A model generated the notes under the pieces. The model did not search any database and was not told the origin of the DNA. It saw only the letters and a program-made list of their open reading frames with translations. From positions 120,095 to 184,094 of the forward strand of contig JAJTUP010000108.1 of NCBI GenBank assembly GCA_021399435.1: a stretch of 64,000 nt of DNA, in the 5' to 3' direction. The number at the start of each line of letters is the position of its first letter. Positions within the stretch are counted from its first letter, which is position 1. The position numbers were made by a program, and so were the translations under genes. The stretch is from Diaporthe sp. PMI_573 (Eukaryota; Ascomycota; Sordariomycetes; Diaporthales; Diaporthaceae). Of this stretch, positions 11,523 to 22,230 are shown piece by piece.

Positions 11523-13654
11523 TTGGCAGTTTTCTACTTTTGGCCAATTCCTCTAAAAAAGCGTTTTTCTTTATATTATATATATCTAGTTACGTGACCT
11601 ATTCTGTACTTTATTACGTACTTTAATCTATATATTTTTCTACCTAAATGGTTAACTTATTGGTATTAATAAAGTGTTTTAAAGCCTTGTTTGGTAATAC
11701 CTTTATTATAGTATCTATAAGGTTATTGTCGCTATTTATTCATTATACCTTATTAATTTCCTGTCATTTATATACCTGGCAAAGAAATATAATGTTAATT
11801 ATAAGTCTCTTCTCCTTAATGGTTCCCAGCTTTACTAAACATTTATAGAGCGAGTAGGAATCTATATAAATTACTAGAGGTATCTAATTAATACCTAATT
11901 AGTTGGTAATTAGCTTTAGAATTAATAAAAGAACGATTTCTATATTAAAGCTGTTGGTTATTCTATAGATCTTAGAAGCAAGAATGCTTTAAGTAATAAA
12001 AACGGGACACCAAGCTGAGCATAGGTGCGCGTTCTGCTGGCCCCTCTGAGTAAGAGAGAGGAAACTGCTAGAGGGCTCTAATGCGAAGAAAGAAGAGATA
12101 ATGAAAAAGGGCTGGAAGGGCCACAAAGGCGATAAAAGCGGTGTTTGGGTTCTGATCAGATAATGTCACAGGTTATTAAATAATAATAATAGAAGAATGA
12201 GTTGAATTGTTGCTTCGGCCCTTGAGAAGGGCAGAAGCTTGTCTGGTACTTATAGTATGGACGGCCAAGAAACATTTATCACACTAGCTATATAAAACAC
12301 TATACCTTGTAACAGTAACTTTCTTATACTTTATAGAGGACTAATATACAATATTTCCTTATAGCTTATACTGTAACATTATACTGTCGGCTTTCTTATT
12401 AATAAGAACTATTATAAAGCTGATTTAAAAGCTAAGGTCATAGTTATTGGCAAAAGAACTATTAACGAAAACTATTAATCTAGCAGTCTTTAGGTTAACT
12501 ATAATATATTATAATTCTCTTAATAGATTCTTTATTTACCATTCTAAGCATTTATTTAGCTTAGTATAATTGTCTTTATCAAATATCTAGGCTTAGGCAG
12601 CAATTAATAGGTTAAATAAAGCCTTGAGTTAATAAATTAAGGTAAGATAAATACTATAAGTATATTGCTTAAGATACTTTTAAGCAAAGTTATATAACTT
12701 TAAATTAATTATTGTAATCTTCTTACCTTAACCCTTCTTTTAAAGGCAAATAGTATCTTCTAGAGTTATTATTAGCTTGTTGCTATTAAAATTAATCATC
12801 TTCTCTAATAATAGCTTCTCCTTTAGCTTACATTATAGCTCTGCCTTAATAATTTTCTTGTCCTTAAAAGCTGAAAACTTTAGTATATTTAGTAGTAAAG
12901 TATTATTTATTTATATATCTATAATGGTAAATTTATCCTTTCTACTAGTAGATATTAAAAGGTATAAATTAAATATTAAGATTTATATCTATAATTATTT
13001 ATAGTAATAGTGGTAATAGATAGTCTACTAATAAACTCTAGCTTTGGTGATTTTGTAGAGAGGCTTTACTACTCTTATAATTGTGCCGGCTAGATACCAG
13101 GCCTACATTTTAGAAAAAAGCCAGGCTAGAATCTTACAAAATAGCTCTAACTTTAATTATAGATAAGCCTGTATTATATTATATAGTTTAATACTGGCAT
13201 TAATAGACTTAATTAAGCTAGGTACTATAGTAATAAAAAGTTATTAACTAGCCTGTTAAATTATAGGCAACTATATAAGGATATTCTTTTTGTCTTTGTT
13301 GCTATATTTCTAAATAATTAAGCGAGACTTCTTATAGAAGACCTTAGTCTTTCCCTTTATCTCCTATACCATTTGGGAGTTAAATAGCTAAAGGGTGCCA
13401 TAAACCTTTAAGTCAAATTGTTTAAATCAAAAAATGCCTTAAGCGATAAGATTGTCAATCTCCTTGGCATCTAATACTTTAAAAGGTTTACCGGCAGTTG
13501 TAATTACGCTATCTTAATAAAGTTTTATTGATAGTATATAGTTGTCCTTCTCCTTCTAAGTAATAAAGGTTGTAAATAGCTTCGGCTTGTTCTTAAATCC
13601 GGGAGGTCGGCCTTTCTTTTGTGGCGGGGCCGGGGCACTAACATTAATTAGTAT
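11523..13654 (-). pseudogene. Copia reverse transcriptase C-part and RNase H relic
   Basis: Minus-strand sequence collinear with the 3' third of the pol region of the full copia element. The RNase H end lies near 11640-11900 and the RT linker near 13560-13650. It is interrupted at 11997-12313 by an unrelated insertion. It has many TAG/TAA codons and no product is possible. Confidence 0.8.
11997..12313. repeat. 317-bp insertion inside the deleted copia element
   Basis: Comparison with the full copia element shows extra sequence here that is richer in G and C and not AT-mutated. It is bounded by a perfect 5-bp repeat, AGTAA, at 11992-11996 and 12314-12318. One end reads TAAAAACGGGAC and the other CTTGTAAC. 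On the minus strand it starts GTTACAAGG, which resembles the start of a gypsy-type LTR. It is probably a solo LTR of another family, but no second copy is present in the window. Confidence 0.6.
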
Positions 13655-13981
13655 TAGTTGGGCGCGGAATCAAGTATACTCGAAAGGGTTACCGAAGTAG
13701 CTAGAAAATAGCTTTAATTCGGTGGGTCTATCTAATATGTCTATTATGCTTCTGGCTAACTCCTTTGTAGGCGGCAAAGCACCCAAATAGGATGTAACTA
13801 GAAGGCTGACTAATCTATAGTATATACGGGCCAGCAGTCAGTCCAAGCATCCTTGCTGCTAATTGGCTACCTAGGATAACTAAGCAGCTATCTGCAGCCA
13901 GCCAGCTAGAAGTAGCCAGCTGTAGTAGTCTGCTTCGGACCGACGCCTTTGGCCATTGCTATTACTACCACCCATTCTACA
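13655..13981 (-). repeat. 5' LTR of the deleted copia element
   Basis: Reverse-complement LTR ending CCCATTCTACA, closely similar to 11196-11522 and in the same orientation. It is less mutated than its partner (GGGCGCGGAATCAAGTATAC kept). Confidence 0.87.
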
Positions 13982-13989
13982 TATTATAT

Positions 13990-15150
13990 ATTATATATAT
14001 TTATAATAGTATATATAATACCTACCTAGTAGGATAATAGTTTTATTATCTTCTTCTAAATTGTTGTTATTATTTTTATAGTCTTATAGTATTTTAAGCC
14101 ACCGTTGTTAAATTTGTCGGTTTCTTTTAATAGCTATAATAATTTAATGTATTTTATTAGGTAATCCTAGAATATATAATATATTAGTATATAAAGTTAT
14201 ATATATTATTAAAATATTAAATATCTAGTAGTTTTTTTAATATTTTATCTTTTTTCTATTAAGAAATAGTTTCCTATTTTTTACCCGTTTAGGTAAATAT
14301 AGCCGATAGCTTGATTTCTTATAGTTTATTACTATTAATAATATTTTTATTAAATTTATATATTATAGCCTTAGCGGCTAAGTTAAATATATGGGCGGTA
14401 TAGCGTATATTGTTTTAAAATTCTAAATTATCTTTTAAATAATATTAGGTTTTAAAATTCTTAAGAAAAGTATTATTATTTAAGCTATTATTTTATATAA
14501 TACTATTATAATAATTAGTATATTAGATATTATATATATATATAAAATATTAAATATAAATATCTATTAATAGTTTATAATAGGATTTTTAAAGGAGTAA
14601 CTATATTATTATAAAATATCTTAAATATATAGTCTCTACTATAAGCTTTATATAGTATTTTAAAGCCTATATATATTATTAGTATAATTAAATAAATAAT
14701 ATAGTAAATAAAGATAATATATCTATTAGTCAATAGTCTAAAACTAAGTTTTTATTAATAAAATTTATAATAACTCCTAAATATCTATAAGAATCTATAG
14801 AAGTCTATATATCTAGTTAAATAGATATATCCTTATTATTTATAGTTTATTCTTTAATTATTTCTTCAATATCTTATATAGTATTATTATAAGATATTCT
14901 TAAAAAATCACATAATTTTTAATAGTATATTTTAGGTATATTTCTATATATATATATTAGTAAAGTATATATATATATATATATTAATAAACTTACTTAT
15001 TTAAATAGTGTGTTAATTTATTAAATAACTTAAATAATAAAATATTAAAAGATAAGTTATTTGTTAATAAAAAATTAATAACTTTTTTAAGATAGACTTT
15101 ATTATCTATATTAAAATAGTGAGAATAAGATTGTTTTTTTTATTTTTATT
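13990..15150 (-). pseudogene. hAT transposase, N-terminal and catalytic part
   Basis: The minus-strand frame shows DISI.LDI.TSIDSYRYLG, matching the D(I/V)S...D.WTS.....YL block with the first catalytic Asp. About 200 residues later comes IRYTAHIFNLAAKAI, the C.AH..NL..K block of hAT proteins (the usual Cys reads Tyr here). Stops are TAA/TAG at likely Gln/Trp positions. A BED zinc finger upstream was not recognisable in the AT-rich sequence. Confidence 0.75.
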
Positions 15151-15397
15151 AAAGAATTTACTAATAGATAGTTATATGCTTTGTTGAGAATTTATATCTA
15201 AATTAAAATATATATTTTTGTTATAGGTTTGCCCTAATTTTAATAAATATATTAGTATAAATAGAATTAGTTATATATATATATAACTTATTTTTAATTA
15301 AGCCATTTCTTTTTATCGTCAATATTAGATACTATTTATATATATTTTTCTCTATAGTGTAAAGGCCTACTACTATCTATTTGTATTTTAGTAGTAG

Positions 15398-15862
15398 TGT
15401 TACAACCCTGACAGAAATAGAAACAACGGTTGGTTCTATATAGAAACAACCCCACTCGGCCAGCCTGGCAGGCTAGACAAACGGCGCAAATAAGATTCTG
15501 TATAATTATATAATTGTAGGTTACCTAAGCAGGATTAGAAAGATTAGGTCTTAAGCCAACTAATCTAGGATTAGTAGAATCAGAAACTAAGCCAATTAAC
15601 CCAAGCATTAGATTATAAGGATTATACCCTAAGCCTTATAAGCTAGCCTGAAGATAGATATATAAAAACATACTTATTACCAGATAGCTAGATAGTATAG
15701 ACAGCTCTTTAGCAGTTAATCTAAGTATTTACTCTTAAATAGCTTTTATTAGCTTGTAATTACTATTAGAAACCCTATTGCTTAATTAACCGCCTTATTA
15801 CATATCTTGGATATAAACCTGATCTTTTGGTTTAGAGGACCCAGGAAACCTTAATTATTACA
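15398..15862 (+). repeat. Solo LTR of the second gypsy family
   Basis: A 465-bp unit, TGTTACAACC to TTAATTATTACA, bounded by a perfect 5-bp duplication AGTAG (15393-15397 and 15863-15867). It is homologous, in opposite orientation, to the LTR at 55332-55785 of the truncated gypsy element. The internal palindrome around AACGGTT near the start is kept in both. No interior is present, so this is a solo LTR. Confidence 0.9.
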
Positions 15863-17035
15863 AGTAGGGTAGTATAATTTAACCCTATATTTAAATATAG
15901 TACAAGTAAATTTAACTTTTTTTGGTATATTAGAGTTAATATTTAATAGTTTATAGTTAAATAACCTATTTTTTATAATATAAAAATTTAGTAGTTTAAG
16001 TTTAAAGTTAGGTTGGTTTTCTTTATTATTTTTATAATCTTTTTTATTTTTATTTTAATAAATAATTGACGAGAAGTATTAATAGGGTTAATAGATGTAA
16101 TACTATTAGCGTTATTTTAAATATAACTATTGTCTTTAGGGTTAGATTGTTAAGCGTTATAAATTTGATAACCCTAAGAGGGTCTGGTACTAAATAAGGT
16201 AAAAGAATCTATTTTTTAATATTTTATAATATAAATATAGTATATAGTACTTTTGAATATAGATATATAGTAATAATATAATATAATATTTTTTTAAAGA
16301 TTTTATAATATAGAGTATTTAGTTTTTTTTATAATATTTTTTATATTTTAATACTGATAAAAAAGTTTTTTTAAATTTTTAATATATATATATATAATAA
16401 CTATATACACTAATTAATAGTATATATAAGTAGTTAATAATGTTGATATAGTGTTAATAGCTTAGATAGTTAATATATAATTATTAACTTTAGTGGTAAA
16501 GAAAGAAAAAAAGAAAAGAAAAAGAAAAAAGAATAAATTTAAGCTACATATATAGTTAGTTTTATTAGTCTATTAGTCTATTAGTCTATTAGTCTATTAG
16601 TCTATTAGTCTATTAGTCTATTAGTCTATTAGTCTATTAGTCTATTAGTCTATTAGTCTATTAGTCTATAGTTATAGTTTATTAGTTTATTAGTTTATTA
16701 GTTTATTAGTTTATTAGTTTATTAGTTTATTAGTTTATTAGTTTATTAGTTTATTAGTTTATTAGTTTATTAGTTTATTAATATAGTAGTCTATTACTTT
16801 ATTACTAATAAACTAATAACTTTGGATCTTTTTATATTAAGGATTAACTTTAAAATAAAACAGTATTTTATAGGTACTATAATATAGTTAAATAAACGTG
16901 TAGTTTAATATATTTAAAATTAACCTCCTGCTAAATTATAACTTATATAGTTATAGTATGTAATTATCTATAGTAATAAATATTTTAAATAATTAAGTTG
17001 TGAGACCTATAAAGGGTATATGTTTAATTCCTTTT
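15863..17035. other. AT-rich stretch with a microsatellite, no gene
   Basis: Apart from the 8-bp tandem repeat at 16564-16780, this stretch shows only A/T-rich sequence without a coding frame or a recognisable transposon motif. Confidence 0.55.
16564..16780. repeat. 8-bp tandem repeat in two related blocks
   Basis: About 13 copies of ATTAGTCT (16564-16668) are followed, after a short break, by about 13 copies of ATTAGTTT (16677-16780). The second unit is the first with one C-to-T change. Each block is internally uniform, so the change came before the expansion or was spread by slippage or conversion. Confidence 0.95.
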
Positions 17036-17259
17036 TAATATTGATCTTTTTTTTATATAGTATATATTGTATATATATATATTTCAATATACAATATATA
17101 AATATACATGTATATTTATATATTGTATATCTTAAGGTCTTGTATATTTGTATATTGTATATTTGTATATATTATATATTTGTATATTGTATATTAGTAT
17201 ATATTGTATATCTGTATATTTGTATATTTGTATATTTATGTATATTTAGAACTCTGATC
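17036..17259. repeat. AT-rich repeat truncating the NLR pseudogene
   Basis: TATATT/TGTATATTTG runs with the core GTATATCTTAAGGTCTTGTA also found at 161-268. The coding similarity of the NLR pseudogene stops at about 17258, where this repeat begins, so its insertion or a rearrangement removed the rest of the gene. An open frame exists here but is only low-complexity Tyr/Ile sequence. Confidence 0.7.
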
Positions 17260-18784
17260 ATCACTCAGCTGCTACTTGCCGCTTTTACAGGAGGTATATA
17301 GTAACTCCAGGCATCTTTAAACGCTTAGCGTCTAGTTATAAATCTATTCAATAAGTAAGTAGACTGCGCCATTAAAATTCTGCTTTTCTATAATAGTAAA
17401 ATCAAAATAGTAATAGAGAAGGGCTAAAGGAGGGCGCTTGCTCCGGCCCAAGTTCTTGATAACAGTTAAGCTAAGGATTATCTTGCCACATTCTGGGATA
17501 CCGTAAAGCCACAAAAAAAAAGCTCTACTCTTGTCTCTAGGCTAAGTACTTATTGCATTTAATTAGCCTCTAGCCTAAGCCCTAAAGGCATTATTTAAGA
17601 GCCTTAATAAAATTAACCGAGAGGTCGGGCAGCAAGAGCCAGGTCTTGACTTGCTTAACGTGGTTATCTTTCCGCAGCACCCCTACTTCTATAACGACAT
17701 TTTTTGTTAAAGAGTATACATCTTTTATTTATTGATTGACTATTTAAATATCAGAATTTATATACTGTAACAGAAGAGCTTGCAACTACTAACCATCTAC
17801 AAAAACCTTGCTTAGCTTTCTCTTAGCTTTAACTCTATTTGGCGCAATTATTCTAAGCAAATCCTTTATATAAGCAACAGCCGCTATAGCTGCATAGCCC
17901 TGCCATAATCTACTCTTATGCGTATCCACATAGTCGTACATTCTGCAAATAACCAAGCAGGAAAAATAATTTATTAGCCCTATAGCCTCTATCTCAAAGC
18001 ATAAGATGTCCTTTTCTGCGAACAATCTATTGCAAATTAGCATATCTTGTATCAGCTAGTTAGTAGATACAATAAGCCTATAGTAGATTGCCGGGTTGTC
18101 CTAATCGTCTAATTGTTTGGTACGCAAGACTAAGCATAATTTGGTATTCTCGCAAATAGTAATGTAACTATCCTGGTTACTTCCTTTATGTATATAGGAC
18201 GATTTATATAGCCAGTCAGTACTAGTATCAGGCTGTTGGTATTTGCAACGCAGCCTTTTTTATTTCTTAAGAATGCTATTAATGGCTTGCTCAAGGTTGT
18301 AGCCGTTGCTTTCATATTAAGTCTCAAGCACAGTAATTACTATCAGTACTAATTATAGCGGCTGGTTTAGGTATCCAGTAAGGGAGAAGCTTCGGTCCTA
18401 TATAGTCTTTCTATAGTCGTATTAGAGCACGCCCCCACTCTTGTAGCCAGGCAAACTAACTATAATGTCGCCAAGTCAGATATCATGCTTAGAACCAGAT
18501 ATGCCGCCGCCAATGTCTACTATAAGGCCTAGGCGCATATTGGGAAAACTACAAACCAGGTCTTAAGCAATAGTAGCAGCGCTTACAAATCTATATTGCC
18601 AGTATAGCAAGGCAGCTATAACGATATTATAGTTGCCGATACTGCCTAAGATATAGATATTGTTATTATTAACAGGTATATTAATTAGCAGATCGTGTTT
18701 TTTATTAAGAAATACCCGGGCCGCAATAAGTTCGGACCCGACAGTATAGATCTAGCCGATAGTATAATTGCCAAGGTTTGACAT
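17260..18784 (-). pseudogene. NLR-type PNP_UDP-NACHT protein, truncated and RIP-mutated
   Basis: From an ATG at 18784 the minus strand encodes a nucleoside-phosphorylase-like (PNP_UDP) domain: YTIGWI-type start with Trp now TAG (18752-18754), LGSIGNYNIVIA, LGLIVDIGGG, LGDIIVSLPG, and the late block CFEIEAIGL followed by Y.....H. In frame through further TAG codons follows a linker, then a NACHT domain with Walker A GIPECGKII (17479-17502) and YYYFDF downstream. A run of nine A on the plus strand (17514-17522) causes a one-base frameshift just before Walker A. This is the domain order of fungal NLR receptors, in which the N-terminal domain is the effector and NACHT the nucleotide switch. The NACHT end and C-terminal repeats are missing, cut at the AT-rich repeat. 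Confidence 0.88.
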
Positions 18785-19704
18785 TATTATTAATAAATAT
18801 AACTAAGGTATTATTTGCAAATATTTAAGCCGGCTCTACAGAAGTAAACATAAGCGTTACAGTAAGACTCTTGTTTAGAGAGAGGCAAGCAAGACTTTTA
18901 AACCAAAGCAGGTAAGATTTCCAAGTTAGATCTTGCACAATACCAGCTTGCTGCCTGGTATAAGCCTAGCAAGGCCCTATCTGCCCACTCTTTTCCGTCT
19001 GGCATAGTCTACAGCTTCGGCGGCCTCCCCGCTCTCTTTTGTTACACCTATTTAAAAAGCCTCACGGTTTGCTTCTGCTTAGCCAACCGGCGCCACGTTC
19101 GTGCAGGGGGAATGTAGGTGCACCTTTCCGGCGAGGTAAGCACTAGTCAAATGCAGATATAGTGTTACTGATTCCTTGCCTTTCCAGCTTAATTTCAGCA
19201 AGTATGGTTTGCTACATGATTAGCGAGCTAGTGGTCGCTTGGCCGTGTGGATCCTACCATAGCGGCACCCAATTTACCTTTCAGTCTTAGGCGGGCGAGA
19301 CAGGTGAGACAACATGGTCCTAATGTTAAGAGGGGCTACATAATACTAAGAAGTTGGGCAAACCTCAGGCTGACCGGCTGCAGCTGACCAGGTGGCAATC
19401 TGCAAGATATCCTTCGTGGTACATGTAGTAGCTATAATCATAGGTCGCAATTTAATGCATGAGGAGACTTGGTGGCTTTGGGTGATGTAATTACGTAGAG
19501 TCTCGCGGATCCTCGCCTCTTTGATACCAATTGCGGGCATGAAATGAATGTTATTTTACATATCGGGCTTTTAAGCATCCCTTGTATCGTCAGCCACATA
19601 CGACCGTCACTAGGCTCAGTGCCTATCTAAAATTAGTGATTTTAGGATGCAAGCTAGATTTTTATCTTCTTAATACATATTTGGTGGCCAAACTAGCCAG
19701 TCTT
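18785..19704. other. Spacer between the NLR and DUF6594 pseudogenes
   Basis: Mixed composition, less AT-rich than the flanking transposons. A 64-codon frame on the minus strand (19346-19540) has no recognisable similarity. It may hold the promoter of the NLR gene, but no element could be supported. Confidence 0.4.
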
Positions 19705-20640
19705 TCCTAGGGATTAGTTGAGACAAAGACCGCCAGCACAGCTACATAAGCTAAAGATACAGCCATCATCTTGAAATTCGACGCCTTTATTATCATGGCA
19801 ACCAGAAACAAAAACAGCAATATACACACAGCCACTATAATAAGCTGTATATATAAAGGCAACCTAGGGCTTAATATCGCCAAAGGAACAATTAAAAAGA
19901 GGCCCGTTATAAGCGTGGCTATTAGCCGCCCGACAAAACTCGCAATAGAGGCGTAGTTCTAATACGAGAAGCTGCCTGCTCTGCCTAGAGCTAGCTACGC
20001 CTCAATGCCGCTTGCCCTATACCGCCTAGAAAGCTTTCAGAATTAGATTTCCCGCAGCAGCCTATGAATCCAGTATAACACGGGATCGGCGCGAGACCTA
20101 GGTAGAAGGTCGAGTCTCAACAGCCTGGTTTTATATATCTCGGGCAATATAAGGTCGATATATTCGCTAGTTTCTTTCTCGTTGTCTAATAGCAAATATC
20201 TTTCTATAGTCATAATATTATTAAAGGCCGCTAGAGCTTTGTCTGTATATTGGAGAACCTTATTTTAGTATATAAAAATCTATAGAATATAAACTATAGG
20301 ATATAAACTATATTGTCTAAACAAGTTGTAAAGTTTTAAAACTAAGTCTTCTGTAATTATCGTACTAATACTAGATATATTTAGGTCTTTTTTATAGTAC
20401 TTAAGCCCCAATTTATTTGCCGGTACGTAATCTAGTCTTAAAGTAAGACTAGCCTGGTAAATAATATAATCAAGCTCGGCGATCTTATTCTTAAGAAAAC
20501 AAAGGTTAAGAAGGTAGGTTGTTTTAAAGCAACGGAACCCATAGAGGGTAAGGTTACTATCAGCACTTGCCAATTGCCAGTTTCTTTAAAATCTCTTGAC
20601 ATATAGTTCAAGATAGGGCGTGGTAGCCTGGTTCTTAGGC
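19705..20640 (-). pseudogene. DUF6594 membrane protein, RIP-mutated
   Basis: The minus strand reads, through TAG codons (first at 20280-20282), as a DUF6594-type protein. It has an N-terminal PYLELYVKRFQRNW region, then FRCFKTTYLLNLCFLKNKIAEL, matching the conserved F.RF..L..RNLL.LQ..I.ELE block. The C-terminal half shows two or three hydrophobic segments (IATLITGLFLIVPLAIL, LIIVAVCILLFLFLVAMII, MAVSLAYVAVLAVFVST). The family is fungal, membrane-bound and of unknown function. It lies on the same strand as the NLR pseudogene and 0.9 kb upstream of it. The exact start is unclear because the likely ATG is lost. Confidence 0.72.
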
Positions 20641-21417
20641 TCGGGTTATAAAACTGTTGGCATACTGAAAATAAATGGTTGTCTTGGCGTACCTAGTTAA
20701 TCGCCCTTGCCATCAATGCGTAAATTTGCGTAGTTTTTATGTTGCTTTTTGCCCACACTATGTACGGAGTTTGGACAAGATTACATCTTCACGTGTGACC
20801 GGCGGTGCTCATTCGGTCACAACGCAGGCTAGACTGATTGCAGCTGAGCGTCTGCGCAGATCAGCAGCCCCACCCAAATAGAATTCTTTCAGTTTTCGGC
20901 TGTAGCAGCCAAAAGAACCATCTCGACAAGAGCGAGCGCTTTTGAGTGAGGCGATTCGGCGGCAGCAATACAGCCTGCATTGAAACCTTCCATACCGAGC
21001 CTGGTGAGGAATAGTAAAGCTGTTATGCATCCCAAAGCCAACCACACCAAGCCATGCCATAGCTCAATCAATCTTGGTTCTGGGCATAATATCGTCCCGG
21101 CCAGCTACAAAAGCAAAACGCTGTACAAAAATCTACTTAAGGGGAAGTAATGATTTCGAAGAACTCAGTCTTCCGTGGCAATCTCTTTAAGTCAATCTGC
21201 CAGAAAAGTTATAATAGAACCAAGGCTCGAGTTATCCAAGATGTTCTCCCTCAAGCGAAAGTCTTGCGACATATAGTGCTATAATAGTGTCTGGATCGTC
21301 ATGGGAGATGTGGAAGGGATATTCCTAGCACCGGCACATTAGCGGCTTTGTACAGACACTACATCTAATAATAAATAGTCGAAGTTACACTAGCTCTAAA
21401 TAGATTCGCTCACAACT
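20641..21417. other. No supportable gene
   Basis: Composition returns to near-balanced here. Overlapping short frames on both strands (20675-20881 plus; 20809-21071 minus) resemble no family I know. The minus frame starts with a possible membrane segment, but that alone is not enough for a call. Confidence 0.4.
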
Positions 21418-22230
21418 CTAAAGAAACCCATTCAAGTAATCTATTATAACCCCAGAATAACAATAGTGGCCCTCCACATTCTCAGGCTTCCCTCCCACTT
21501 GGCCTATATACCATTTAAGGAAGCGCCTAAAAGATACCCTATTATTGTCTCGGGCATACTACTCTTTCCTTATAAACCCCTTAACTTCCCCGAAATTCTC
21601 TTCTATCGAGTTTAGGTCTAGTAAGCATAACGGGATAAAGAGGACCTCCGCGCCCGCAGCAGAGAACAGTTCCCTTATTTCCATCCTCTATAAAAGCTTA
21701 TATTATCCATTATCTAGACAGACTTAGGTTACGGAAACTCCCTATAATGATAAAGAAGCTGCTGTATAAAATCCTCAAATATACTATAATTAGTCAAACC
21801 TTCATATATGCGCGATAATATGATCTCGTTTTAAGTATATGCTGAAATAAACTGGTGCTTAACCTTATATCTAAATTCGACAATATAAGCAGATATAATA
21901 CCTAGAGGAGCGTATTCTTCTACAGCTATACTATTAAGAGATGATATCCAGACTCGTTAATAAAGATCAAGTAACATAATCTATACTTTAATAGCTTGTA
22001 GTAATATAGATGTTGCAGCAGCGAGTTTCTTTATCTCGCAACGCGACGGGTTGCCTTTTTAGACCACCTAGACTGTATGGTCCGAGTGATGCTACTGATT
22101 AACACCCCTACTTTATACTTATTCCAGAGAGATGTGATCATTTCCCCACGGTGTAGCCATGGTTTGTTCCTCAGCTTATGACATAGTGTATCAAGTGTAT
22201 ATATATATATAGTATAATATTTAAAGGTCG
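21418..22230 (-). pseudogene. Tc1/mariner-like DDE transposase relic
   Basis: The minus strand carries a helix-turn-helix part (KPWLHRGEMI, then SITRTIQSRWSKKATRR). It then shows the DDE catalytic core: FINESG, where the family has D.ESG, so the first catalytic Asp is Asn; later MDNISF with the second Asp; and LDLNSIEENFGEVKGFI, matching SPDLNPIE..F...K. A one-base frameshift follows MDNISFYRG, and at least three in-frame TAG codons are present. The stop falls at 21418-21420. It resembles the DDE_3 (IS630-Tc1) group rather than pogo/Fot. Terminal repeats were not found. Confidence 0.82.

Larger units (their letters stand above)
11196..13981 (-). mobile_element. Internally deleted copia element of the same family
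   Basis: Two direct minus-strand LTRs (11196-11522 and 13655-13981) flank only 2.1 kb of interior. That interior corresponds to about 5525-7322 of the full element, the last part of pol. Gag, protease, integrase and the start of reverse transcriptase are missing, so the 5' LTR sits directly on the RT region. The LTRs differ from those at 269 at the end next to the interior (GGGCGCGGAATCAAG), marking a subfamily. TATTATAT occurs on both sides, but in this AT-rich context a target duplication is not certain. Confidence 0.85.
8780..15150 (-). mobile_element. hAT DNA transposon relic split by nested insertions
   Basis: Three minus-strand blocks carry successive parts of one hAT transposase. The N-terminal and catalytic part is at 13990-15150, the middle at 10505-11190 and the C-terminal dimerisation region at 8780-9415. 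The gaps between them are exactly filled by the copia derivative (11196-13981) and by two solo-LTR-like repeats (9421-10496). The order, strand and joins fit a single ancestral element that was invaded later. Its ends and 8-bp target duplication were not identified. Confidence 0.72.

Noticed and set aside
16564..16780. CRISPR-like array
   Set aside because: Contiguous 8-bp units without spacers in a eukaryotic genome; a plain microsatellite.
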